This document shows positions 27,191-35,335 of a stretch of 45,064 nucleotides of DNA, piece by piece; positions within the stretch are counted from its first letter, which is position 1, and every line of letters begins with the position of its first letter. The notes below the pieces were generated by a model that worked only from the letters and a program-made list of their open reading frames with translations, had not been told where the DNA came from and ran no database searches. This stretch comes from Hyphomicrobiales bacterium (GTDB lineage: Bacteria; Pseudomonadota; Alphaproteobacteria; Rhizobiales; Beijerinckiaceae): NCBI GenBank assembly GCA_027483795.1, contig JAIXTT010000038.1, forward strand, positions 1 to 45,064. The letters are read 5' to 3'. Made by a program: the position numbers and the translations under genes.

Positions 27191-27309
27191 GGCACGGGCT
27201 CGGAGATCGAGAACCCCTGTTAAACGCCGCGCAGGAAGGGCGCAACGGGCGCTTGCGCCGATCGCGCCCGCTTGCCGGGCTCCGGCCGGAACGGAACGCC
27301 GCCCGCCCC

Positions 27310-28605
27310 TCAGCGTTCCCCGGAGATCCGCTCGATCTCCGCGCCGCAGCGCAGCAGCTTCTTCTCGAGCGCCTCGAAGCCGCGGTCGAGATGATAGACC
27401 CGGTGCACCATGGTCTCGCCTTCGGCCGCGAGACCGCCGATCACGAGCGACACCGAGGCGCGCAGATCCGTCGCCATGACGGGCGCGCCCTTGAGCGTCG
27501 GCATGCCCTCGACGATGGCCGTATCGCCGTCGAGCCGGATGCGCGCGCCGAGCCGGGCGAGTTCCTGCACATGCATGAAGCGGTTCTCGAAGATCGTCTC
27601 CCGAATGCGGGAGACGCCGTCCGCCTTGGTCATCAGCGCCATGAACTGCGCCTGCAGATCGGTGGGGAAGCCCGGGAAGGGCTCCGTCGTCACGTCCACG
27701 GGCCTGATCCCGCGGCCGTCGCGGCGCACGCGCACGCCCTCCTCGGTCTGCGTGACCTCGGCGCCGACGGCCGAGAGCACGTCGAAGGCGGATTGCAGCA
27801 GATCGGTGCGCGCGCCCTGCAGCAGAATGTCGCCGCCCGTCATCGCGACGGCCATCGCATAGGTGCCGGTCTCGATCCGGTCCGGCAGCACGGCATGATG
27901 CGCGCCGTCGAGCCGCGGCACGCCGTCCACCACGATGCGGCTCGTGCCCGCGCCGCTGATGCGCGCGCCCATCTTGATCAGGCATGCCGCGAGATCGGCG
28001 ACCTCGGGTTCCTGCGCGGCGTTTTCGATCACCGTCGTGCCGTCCGCGAGCGTGGCGGCCATCAGCGCCGTATGCGTCCCGCCGACCGTCACCTTGGGAA
28101 AATCGATGCGGCCGCCCTTGAGTCCCTTCGGCGCCTTGGCGACGACGTAGCCGGCCTCGATCTCGATCGAAGCGCCGAGATTTTCGAGCGCCATGAGCAG
28201 AAGATCGACGGGGCGCGTGCCGATGGCGCAGCCGCCGGGGAGCGAGACCCGCGCCTCGCCCGTGCGGGCGAGCAGGGGCGCGATCACCCAGAAGCTCGCG
28301 CGCATCCGCGAGACCAGTTCATAAGGCGCGGTCGTGTCGACGATGTCGCGGGCCGACAGCGTGATCGTGTCGCCCGCGTCCTCGGCCTGTCCCATGCGCT
28401 TGCCGCTGATCGCGGCGTCCGCGCCGTGATTGCCGAGAATGCGCATCAGCTGCCGCACGTCGGAGAGGCGCGGCACGTTGTGCAGCGTCACGGTCTCGCG
28501 CGTGAGCAGGCTCGCGATCATGAGGGGCAGGGCCGCGTTCTTCGCGCCGCCGATCGGAAGGACGCCCTGAAGCGGCTTCCCGCCGACGATCCTGATGCGG
28601 TCCAT
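27310..28605 (-). CDS. murA: UDP-N-acetylglucosamine 1-carboxyvinyltransferase
   Basis: MurA, 431 residues, transfers enolpyruvate from PEP to UDP-GlcNAc, the first committed step of peptidoglycan synthesis. The substrate loop [16 protein letters not shown] (about 19-34) and the active-site loop [14 protein letters not shown] (about 117-130) are intact. The catalytic Cys is present, so the enzyme should be fosfomycin-sensitive at the residue level. [19 protein letters not shown] near the C-terminus is also typical. A 119-base gap with a 7-bp hairpin (GGCGCAA/TTGCGCC, 27239-27259) separates it from DUF2948 downstream. A 52-residue gene lies upstream. Confidence 0.97.
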   Translation of the reverse strand: MDRIRIVGGKPLQGVLPIGGAKNAALPLMIASLLTRETVTLHNVPRLSDVRQLMRILGNHGADAAISGKRMGQAEDAGDTITLSARDIVDTTAPYELVSRMRASFWVIAPLLARTGEARVSLPGGCAIGTRPVDLLLMALENLGASIEIEAGYVVAKAPKGLKGGRIDFPKVTVGGTHTALMAATLADGTTVIENAAQEPEVADLAACLIKMGARISGAGTSRIVVDGVPRLDGAHHAVLPDRIETGTYAMAVAMTGGDILLQGARTDLLQSAFDVLSAVGAEVTQTEEGVRVRRDGRGIRPVDVTTEPFPGFPTDLQAQFMALMTKADGVSRIRETIFENRFMHVQELARLGARIRLDGDTAIVEGMPTLKGAPVMATDLRASVSLVIGGLAAEGETMVHRVYHLDRGFEALEKKLLRCGAEIERISGER

Positions 28606-28679
28606 GTTTCATCCTCGTTCGGCCGCGCGCGGGCGGCGGATCTCGTCTCGTGCGGCGGATCGGATCCGCCCCGGCGTCG

Positions 28680-28838
28680 TCAGGACTTCTCCTCGCCCGT
28701 TCCCGTCGCGGGGCGCGGAGCCTCGCCGGCCGTTCCGGGCGTCGTGCGGCGACCGCGATCCTGCGCCTTGCGGCGCTTCAGATTTTCGCGCAAGGCGGCG
28801 GCGAGGCGTTTCCTGCGTTCGTCGTCCGCGTCGCTCAT
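28680..28838 (-). CDS. small basic hypothetical protein upstream of murA
   Basis: A 52-residue frame on the minus strand that I translated by hand. It starts MSDADDERRKRLAAALRENL and continues into KRRKAQDRGRRTTPG, with a Pro/Gly/Thr-rich tail ending GEEKS. The first 30 residues should form a strongly charged amphipathic helix, net basic overall. Small proteins of the type LAxxLRxNLKRRKxQ are common near murA in Rhizobiales, which supports it being real. No strong ribosome-binding site precedes the ATG. It ends 74 bases before the murA start on the same strand and may be co-transcribed. Function unknown. Confidence 0.65.
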   Translation of the reverse strand: MSDADDERRKRLAAALRENLKRRKAQDRGRRTTPGTAGEAPRPATGTGEEKS

Positions 28839-29045
28839 GGCTCGATTCGTCCGTCGCCGAAGCCCGGTCCGGGAGGACTATGACGATATATCGCGGGAGA
28901 CAACCCTTGAGCTTCGGGCCGCTCCGCGTCATCTCCCCGCTCGGCTCCGGCATGATGCGGATGGAAATCGGGGCTCGGCCGTGAGAAAAGGCCGGAACGG
29001 CGGTCGCAACGAGTCCTCCGCACCAGGACCGACGAGTAAACGGGC

Positions 29046-30275
29046 ATGGACTATCAGGCGTATTTCAAGGACGCGCTCGACGCACTTCATGCGGAGCGCC
29101 GTTATCGGGTCTTCGCCGACATCGAGCGCGTGGTCGGCCGCTATCCGCATGCCGTCCGCCACACGCCCGAAGGGCCGAAGCCCGTCGTGCTCTGGTGCTC
29201 GAACGACTATCTGGGCATGGGCCATCATCCCGACGTGGTCGAAGCCATGGCCGGGACCGCCCGCCGCATGGGCGCGGGCGCGGGCGGCACGCGCAACATT
29301 TCGGGCACGCATCACCCGATGGTGGAGCTCGAGGCCGAATTGGCCGATCTCCACGGCAAGGACGCCGCGCTCGTCTTCACCTCGGGCTACGTGTCGAACG
29401 ACACGGGCATTTCGACGATCGCCAAGCTCATTCCCGACGTGCAGATCCTCTCGGATTCGCTCAACCACAATTCGATGATCGAGGGCGTCAGGCGCTCGGG
29501 CGCGGACAAGCGCATCTTCCGCCACAACGATCTCGACCATCTCGAAGACCTCCTGAAGGCCGCGGGCAAGCAGCGACCCAAACTGATCGTCTTCGAAAGC
29601 GTCTATTCGATGGACGGCGACGTCTCCCCGATCGGCCGCATCTGCGACCTCGCCGAGAAATACGGCGCGATGACCTATATCGACGAGGTCCATGCCGTCG
29701 GCCTCTACGGCGAGCGCGGCGCGGGCGTCGCGGAGCGCGACGGCGAGATGGGGCGTCTCGACGTGATCGAGGGCACGCTGGGCAAGGCCTTCGGCTGTCT
29801 CGGCGGCTACATCGCCTCGAGCGCGACGATCGTCGACGCGGTGCGTTCCTATGCGCCGGGCTTCATCTTCACCACGGCGCTGCCGCCCGCGATCGCCGCG
29901 GCGGCCTGCGCGTCGGTCCGCCATCTGAAGGCGTCGGGCGCGGAGCGCGCCCGCCATCAGGACCGCGTGGCGCGCACCAAGGCGAAGATCGCCGATGCGG
30001 GCCTGCCGCAGCTCGAGACCCCGACGCACATCGTTCCGGTGATGGTCGGCGACGCCGAGCTCTGCAAGGCCGCGTCCGACCGGCTTCTGACGGTCCACGG
30101 CATCTATATCCAGCCGATCAACTATCCGACGGTTCCGCGCGGGACCGAGCGTCTGCGCATCACGCCGACGCCGCATCACGACGACGCGCTGATCGACGCG
30201 CTGGTCGCGGCGCTGGACGAGGTCTGGACGCATCTCGGCATTCCGCGTCGTGCGCTGCCCGTCGCGGCGGAGTGA
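29046..30275 (+). CDS. hemA: 5-aminolevulinate synthase
   Basis: ALA synthase, 409 residues, condenses glycine with succinyl-CoA using PLP to form 5-aminolevulinate, the first step of tetrapyrrole synthesis in alphaproteobacteria. It starts [20 protein letters not shown]. The PLP-binding Lys is in [16 protein letters not shown] (about residue 248). The cofactor-contacting Asp and His lie in [17 protein letters not shown] (about 214-230), and the glycine-rich [14 protein letters not shown] (about 78-91) is typical. The 207-base upstream gap contains two palindromes but no FNR or ICE box that I can see. No second hem gene adjoins it; tRNA-Thr follows. Confidence 0.96.
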   Translation: MDYQAYFKDALDALHAERRYRVFADIERVVGRYPHAVRHTPEGPKPVVLWCSNDYLGMGHHPDVVEAMAGTARRMGAGAGGTRNISGTHHPMVELEAELADLHGKDAALVFTSGYVSNDTGISTIAKLIPDVQILSDSLNHNSMIEGVRRSGADKRIFRHNDLDHLEDLLKAAGKQRPKLIVFESVYSMDGDVSPIGRICDLAEKYGAMTYIDEVHAVGLYGERGAGVAERDGEMGRLDVIEGTLGKAFGCLGGYIASSATIVDAVRSYAPGFIFTTALPPAIAAAACASVRHLKASGAERARHQDRVARTKAKIADAGLPQLETPTHIVPVMVGDAELCKAASDRLLTVHGIYIQPINYPTVPRGTERLRITPTPHHDDALIDALVAALDEVWTHLGIPRRALPVAAE

Positions 30276-30400
30276 ACGCGTCCGCCGGGCGGTTCCGGCC
30301 CGGCCGCTTTTCGGTCCGGTCCGGCTTTCGAGGGTTGCGCCCCCGGACCCTCTGTGGCATTGAAGCGCCGCTTCGAGACCCCGCCTCCGCGCGGTCTCCT

Positions 30401-30475
<75 letters not shown>

Positions 30476-30583
30476 GCGCATCCCGAAGGATCGACGGCCG
30501 GACGGGCCCACGCATCGCCCCTACCCCGCGCGGCCGAAGCATGCGATACGCTCTCGCCCCTGCAGCGATCGAGCAGCGCCGAC

Positions 30584-31798
30584 ATGTCCGAAACGGGTTG
30601 GCCCGCCCTCCGGGTCCGTGATTTCCGCCTCTTCATCCTCGGGCGCTTCCTCGCGGGCGCCGGACTGCAGATCGTCACCATGGCCCTGGGGTGGGTCGTC
30701 TACGACATGACGAAGAGCGCCTGGGCGCTCGCACTGATCGGTCTCGCCTCCTTCCTGCCGACGCTGGTCCTCGCGCTCGTCGCGGGGCAGGTGGCCGATC
30801 GGGTCGACCGGCGCGTGGTCGTCTTCGTCTGCTACGGCCTGCAGGCCCTCGCCGGCGCCGGGCTGCTCATGGTCATGCTCGTCCCGCAAGCGGGCGTCGG
30901 GCCGATCTACGGCCTGACGATGCTGATCGGCGCGACGCGCGCCTTCTACGGGCCCGCGGGGCAGGCCCTGCTGCCCGGCCTCGTGCCGCGCGACCTGTTT
31001 TCGAGCGCCGTCGCCCTCAACGCCTCGGTGTGGCAGATCTCCGTCGTGGTCGGTCCGGCCGTCGGCGGCTTCCTCTTCATCTTCGGCGCGCCCGTCGTCT
31101 TCGGCGTGGCGACCCTGTTCTCCGCCGGCGCCGCGGTCGCCTTCTTCGCGATCCGCGCGCGTCCCGAGCTTCCCGAGCGCGAACCCGTGACGGTGAAGAC
31201 GGTCTTCGCCGGGATCGCCTTCATCCGCTCCAAGCCCGTCATCCTCGGGGCGATCTCGCTCGATCTCTTCGCCGTGATGCTCGGCGGGGCGACGGCCCTG
31301 CTGCCGATCTTCGCGCAGGACATCCTGAAGGTCGGGCCCGAAGGCCTCGGCCTCCTGCGCAGCATGCCCGCGCTCGGCGGCGTGGCCATGGCCATGGTCC
31401 TCGCGCAATGGCCCCTGCGCCGACGCACGGGGCCGTCCATGCTCGTCTGCGTCGGAATCTTCGGCGCGGCGACCATAGCCTTCGGCCTGTCGACGAGCTT
31501 TCCCCTGTCGCTCGCCTGCCTCGCGGTGCTCGGAGCGGCGGACATGGTCAGCGTCTATGTCCGCCAGAGCCTCGTGCAGGGGGAGACGCCCGACCATATG
31601 CGCGGTCGCGTCTCGGCCGTGAACTTCGTGTTCATCGGCGCCTCGAACGAACTCGGCGAATTCGAATCCGGCGTTCTGGCGGCGCTGGTCGGCGCGGTCC
31701 CGGCCGTGATCATCGGCGGGATCGGAACCATCGTCGTCGCGATCTCCTGGGCCTTCCTGTTCCCGGAACTCCGAAAACGGGACCGCCTGCTGCCCTGA
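30584..31798 (+). CDS. MFS transporter (EntS-like drug/siderophore exporter family)
   Basis: Major facilitator of 404 residues with about 12 membrane helices. It belongs to the MFS_3/EntS-type branch: RDFRLFILGRFLAGAGLQIV (about 12-31), the loop-2 motif GQVADRVDRRVVV (about 68-80) and FYGPAGQALLPGLVPRDL (about 118-135). Homologues export siderophores or drugs, but no biosynthetic or regulator gene here indicates a substrate. The start at ATG 30584 is chosen because upstream in-frame sequence runs through the tRNA. The gene begins 108 bases after tRNA-Thr and converges on the kinase gene. Confidence 0.88.
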   Translation: MSETGWPALRVRDFRLFILGRFLAGAGLQIVTMALGWVVYDMTKSAWALALIGLASFLPTLVLALVAGQVADRVDRRVVVFVCYGLQALAGAGLLMVMLVPQAGVGPIYGLTMLIGATRAFYGPAGQALLPGLVPRDLFSSAVALNASVWQISVVVGPAVGGFLFIFGAPVVFGVATLFSAGAAVAFFAIRARPELPEREPVTVKTVFAGIAFIRSKPVILGAISLDLFAVMLGGATALLPIFAQDILKVGPEGLGLLRSMPALGGVAMAMVLAQWPLRRRTGPSMLVCVGIFGAATIAFGLSTSFPLSLACLAVLGAADMVSVYVRQSLVQGETPDHMRGRVSAVNFVFIGASNELGEFESGVLAALVGAVPAVIIGGIGTIVVAISWAFLFPELRKRDRLLP

Positions 31799-31824
31799 GC
31801 GTCGGCGCTCCTGCCGCGCTCCGC

Positions 31825-34527
31825 TCAGTCGGCGAGGACGCGGTTCGTCGGGAAGACGACCTCGACCATGGTGCCCTGATCGCGCGCGCTGCGGATCTCG
31901 AGCGCGGCGCGATTGGCTTCGACGAGCGCCTTGGTCAACGGCAGCCCGAGCCCGGTGCCGCCGGCGCGCTTGCCCGCGCGGGTCTGCCGGAACGGCTCGA
32001 AGGCGGCTTCGATCTCGGACGGGTCCATCCCGACGCCGGTGTCGCGCACGCGGATGACGACCTCGCCCGCATCCGTGAAGGCGGTCGAGACGATCACCTG
32101 CCCGCCCGGATCGGTGAACTTCACCGCATTCGACAGGAGATTGATCACGATCTGCTTCAGCGAGCGCTCGTCCGCGACGACCATGGGCAGCGTCGGCGCG
32201 AGACCCGAGCGCAGCACGACCTTGCCTCTCTGGGCCTGAGGCTGGAGCAGGTTCACCGCCCCCGCCACCAACGCATTGGGATCGACGGCGCGGAAATCGA
32301 GATCGAACCGCCCCGCCTCGATCTTGGCGAGATCGAGGAGATCGTCGACGAGGCTGAGGACATGCGCGCCCGAGGCATGGATGTCGCGCAGATAATCCTT
32401 GTAGCGCTCGTTGCCGACGGGCCCGAAGCGCTCTTCGATCATGACCTCCGCGAAGCCCATCACCGCCGAAAGCGGCGTCCGCAGCTCGTGCGAGATGGTG
32501 GCGAGGACTTCGGATTTCCGGGCGCTCGCCTTTTCGGCCTTCTGCTTGGAGGCGAGCAGATCCGCTTCCGCCCGCTTCCAGGAGGTCATGTCGCGCAGCA
32601 CGGCGAAGAAGCGCGGATTCGTCCGGCCGCCGATCCGGCCGAAGGTCATGAAGATCGGGATCGTGCCGCCCTTGCTCGCGCGGCCGCCGACCTCGCGCCC
32701 GTCATTGAGCAGGCTCAGCACGCCGTCGGATTTGATCGCCTCGAAATAGTCGCGGGCGGCCCCGTGGCTGTCCGGCGCGATCACGGTCAGGAAGCTCTCG
32801 CCGAGCAGCCGGCTCTCCTCATAGCCGAACAAGGCTTCGGCCGTGCGGTTGGCCGCGGCGATGCGGCCGTCCGCCTCGATCACCAGCACGCCGTCGGTGG
32901 CGACGTCGAGCATGTCCGAGAGCTCGCGGATCTCGCGGTCGCGTTCCGCGATCTCCTTTTCGAGCGCCGCGGTGCGCTCCGGATCGGCGTCGACGGGCCG
33001 GAAGGCCGTGAGCGTCGCGGGCGTTCCGCCCCAGCTCACCCTGTGCAGCCGCACCTGCGCCGGAAATTCGCGTCCGTTCCGTCCCTCGACGCGCACCGCC
33101 CGGCCGCCGTCGGCCTCCGGCGAAGGTCCGCGGAACAAGCGATCGATGCCGCCTTCCGCATGGAAGACGTCGGCGTCGGCATAGCCGAGCATGTCGAGCA
33201 GCGCACGATTCATCAGGATCGGCACTTCGCCGCGGCTCAGCATGATGCCGATGCTCAGCCGGTCGAAGACGTCGAGCGCCTCCTTGAGCAGGTCCGGGCC
33301 CGCGGAGGCGGGCCGCGCTTCCGCGGGCCGCGCCCGCGGAGCCTCGGTCTCGGGTCTTGCCTCCGCCTGCGGCCGCGGGGCGGGCGGGGTTTCGGACCGG
33401 ACCGGGCGGTCGTCGTCCATCACCGCGCCGAGGGCGCGGGCGATTTCGCGGAAGGCGGCCTTTTCCACGGCGGAGAGCGCGCCGCGCCCGCCCCCCTCGG
33501 AGGCCGCGGGTTTCGGCTCCGGCGCGGGGTTCGCCCGCACGGGAGGAACGGTCTTTTCCCGATATGCGGGGGCGGCGGGGGCGGGTCGCTCCGTCCGCGC
33601 GGCGCTCCCGGCGTCGACGACGCCGAAACCGCGGAAACCCGCGAAGACGCCGTCCGGTCCGAAGACGGGAGTGCCGCCGAGCCTGACGGGCCGCCAGCCT
33701 TCGCCGCCCGCCATCCAGAGGGTCTCGGCCGCGTCGAAGGTCTGCCGGCCGTCGAGACCCGCCGCGAAGGCTCCGGCGGGATCACGCAGCAGATCGGCGA
33801 GGTCGCGCAGCCTGCGGCCCTCCGCCCTTGCGGCGGAGGGGTCGAGAATGCGGCGGACGTCGTCGGCGAAGGCCGCGAAGCGTCCCTCCGCATCCGTCCG
33901 CCAGGTGAACCGCAACCGACCTCCGCCCGTGCGATGCGGCGTCCCCGCCGGCGCAGCCTGCGGGACGTCGCGTTCCGCGGGCGCGGGCGTTGCGTCTTCG
34001 AAACGATCCTCGAAGGCTTCGGCCGCGTCGGAGGACGTCTCGGGCGGCTCTTCCGCGGCGGCCCGCCTGATCGCCGCGACGGGCGCGGCCATGGGCGAGG
34101 GAGAGGATGCGAAGATCGGTTCGGGCAGAGCCGCGACGGGACCGACCGGCTCGGGCGACAGCACCGCGAGCGCAGGGCCCTCGGCGAGACGGACCCGGCG
34201 GAAGCCCAAGGTCACGGGTTCGAAGCGCAGCCCGGGCATGCGGATGCGCTCGAGATGGAAGCCGTCGGCGGGGGCGACGGCCCGCAGCAGCTCGGCGAGC
34301 CTCTCGACGGGCAGGCGTCCGTCCAACGGCTTGGGTCCGGGGCCGGACGTGCCGAACAGCGCGAAGCCCGCGGGCGTCGCCCAGATCAGGCGGCGCATGT
34401 CGGCCGACAGAAAGGCCAAGGCTTCGCCGCGCCGCGCGGCGGCGGCGAGGTCGCCCGCATCGTCGAGAAGGGCGCTTCCGGGCTCGAGACGCTCCGGAAG
34501 CGGGTCTTCGGGGCCTTGCGCGCCCAT
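31825..34527 (-). CDS. PAS-domain sensor histidine kinase, PdhS/PleC/DivJ-like
   Basis: Soluble histidine kinase of 900 residues with no membrane segment. The N-terminal half is Pro/Ala-rich with weakly conserved sensory segments. Two PAS domains follow, at about 435-520 (LDVFDRLSIGIMLSRGE) and 555-660 (VIEADGRIAAANRTAEALFG). HisKA has the phosphorylated His680 in SHELRTPLSAVMGFAEVM. The catalytic domain carries NLLSNAVKF, DTGVGMDP and GGTGLGLPL. The FGPVGNERYKDYLRDIHASG segment after the His box is typical of the PdhS/PleC/DivJ group that controls DivK and CtrA in Rhizobiales; that role is inferred. The start is ATG 34527 behind GGGGA; an ATG at 34638 is also in frame. No receiver domain. 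Confidence 0.88.
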   Translation of the reverse strand: MGAQGPEDPLPERLEPGSALLDDAGDLAAAARRGEALAFLSADMRRLIWATPAGFALFGTSGPGPKPLDGRLPVERLAELLRAVAPADGFHLERIRMPGLRFEPVTLGFRRVRLAEGPALAVLSPEPVGPVAALPEPIFASSPSPMAAPVAAIRRAAAEEPPETSSDAAEAFEDRFEDATPAPAERDVPQAAPAGTPHRTGGGRLRFTWRTDAEGRFAAFADDVRRILDPSAARAEGRRLRDLADLLRDPAGAFAAGLDGRQTFDAAETLWMAGGEGWRPVRLGGTPVFGPDGVFAGFRGFGVVDAGSAARTERPAPAAPAYREKTVPPVRANPAPEPKPAASEGGGRGALSAVEKAAFREIARALGAVMDDDRPVRSETPPAPRPQAEARPETEAPRARPAEARPASAGPDLLKEALDVFDRLSIGIMLSRGEVPILMNRALLDMLGYADADVFHAEGGIDRLFRGPSPEADGGRAVRVEGRNGREFPAQVRLHRVSWGGTPATLTAFRPVDADPERTAALEKEIAERDREIRELSDMLDVATDGVLVIEADGRIAAANRTAEALFGYEESRLLGESFLTVIAPDSHGAARDYFEAIKSDGVLSLLNDGREVGGRASKGGTIPIFMTFGRIGGRTNPRFFAVLRDMTSWKRAEADLLASKQKAEKASARKSEVLATISHELRTPLSAVMGFAEVMIEERFGPVGNERYKDYLRDIHASGAHVLSLVDDLLDLAKIEAGRFDLDFRAVDPNALVAGAVNLLQPQAQRGKVVLRSGLAPTLPMVVADERSLKQIVINLLSNAVKFTDPGGQVIVSTAFTDAGEVVIRVRDTGVGMDPSEIEAAFEPFRQTRAGKRAGGTGLGLPLTKALVEANRAALEIRSARDQGTMVEVVFPTNRVLAD

Positions 34528-34636
34528 GTCGTGATCGTCCCCGCGAGCTGCCGTCGACGGCCGCTCATCGGGGTAGCATGCAGGGCGTCGAAGCGTCCAC
34601 GCGACGCCCGTCGGAATCTCTTGATTATGTTTCCCC

Positions 34637-34648
34637 ATCGTTAACGAT
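34637..34648. promoter_or_regulatory. perfect 12-bp palindrome ATCGTTAACGAT
   Basis: A perfect palindrome lies in the 228-base gap between the divergent kinase and phasin genes, just upstream of the phasin -35 box. Its TTAACGAT half differs by one base from the CtrA half-site TTAACCAT. Function unproven. Confidence 0.35.
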
Positions 34649-34662
34649 AACGGCATCCCCGC

Positions 34663-34699
34663 TTGACGTTTGTGCAATGCAGCATTATGTTGCACCGCA
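34663..34699 (+). promoter_or_regulatory. phaP promoter with two PhaR-type operators
   Basis: TTGACG (34663-34668) and TATGTT (34686-34691) are separated by 17 bases, a good sigma-70-type promoter. TGC-AAT-GCA (34673-34681) lies inside the spacer, and TGC-ACC-GCA (34691-34699) overlaps the -10 box and probable start site. TGCN3GCA is the core of the operator bound by the PHA-sensing repressor PhaR in Paracoccus and Rhodobacter. The two centres are 18 bp apart. This implies phasin repression in the absence of PHA granules. Confidence 0.7.
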
Positions 34700-34755
34700 C
34701 AATACAGGGGACGCCCGGCGACGGTCGCCGGATCCGCCGAGACAGGAGCCGCACC

Positions 34756-35199
34756 ATGGCCAAGAACCCGATGAGCTACGAAATCCCGAACGAAATGCGC
34801 GACTTCGCCGAAAAGAGCGTCGATCAGGCCCGCAAGGCCTTCGACGGCTTCCTCGGCGCGGCTTCGAAGGCCGTCTCCGCCGCGGAGACGCAGGCGGCGG
34901 GCGCGCAGGCCAACGGCCGCGACATCGCGCAGAAGACCATCGGCTATGCCGAGCAGAACATCGCCGCCGGCTTCGACTTCGCTCAGAAGATGGTCCGCGC
35001 GAAGGACGTGCAGGAACTGATGCAGATTCAGGCCGAATATCTGAAGTCGCAGATGGCGGCCATGCAGTCGCAGATGCAGGAGGTCGGCTCGGCCGTTCAG
35101 GCGAACGTGCAGAAGGCCGCTTCCGACGCCAAGGCGACGGTCGAGAAGGCCACCGCCGAAGTGCAGAAGGCCGCGGCCGAAGCCGGCCGCCGCAAGTAA
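34756..35199 (+). CDS. phaP: phasin, PHA granule-associated protein
   Basis: Phasin of 147 residues (Phasin_2-type), a small amphipathic helical protein that coats polyhydroxyalkanoate granules. It starts MAKNPMSYEIPNEMRDFAEK and continues through SVDQARKAFDGFLGAASKAV, AQKTIGYAEQNIAAGFDFAQ and a Gln/Met/Ala-rich helix, ending in Ala/Lys-rich sequence (AEVQKAAAEAGRRK). The start at ATG 34756 follows AGGAG; the frame is open upstream through the promoter. The tandem PhaR-like sites upstream suggest PhaR control. The PHA synthase genes are not in this window. A second phasin gene follows after 136 bases. Confidence 0.92.
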   Translation: MAKNPMSYEIPNEMRDFAEKSVDQARKAFDGFLGAASKAVSAAETQAAGAQANGRDIAQKTIGYAEQNIAAGFDFAQKMVRAKDVQELMQIQAEYLKSQMAAMQSQMQEVGSAVQANVQKAASDAKATVEKATAEVQKAAAEAGRRK

Positions 35200-35335
35200 T
35201 CGCTCGACCGCTCGACGGCGCGGATCGCCGCGCCGTCGTCGATCGCGAGTTCTCGACCGCCGCGCCCGCGGCGGCCCGCGTCCCCGGAACGAGACCTCGG
35301 CGACCCGCCCGGGCCGAGGCGAGAGGAGCATCCCG

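Noticed and set aside
28839-29045. FNR- or Irr-type box upstream of hemA
   Set aside because: No TTGAT-N4-ATCAA or TTTRGAA/TTCYAAA dyad was found on reading the gap; only unrelated palindromes.
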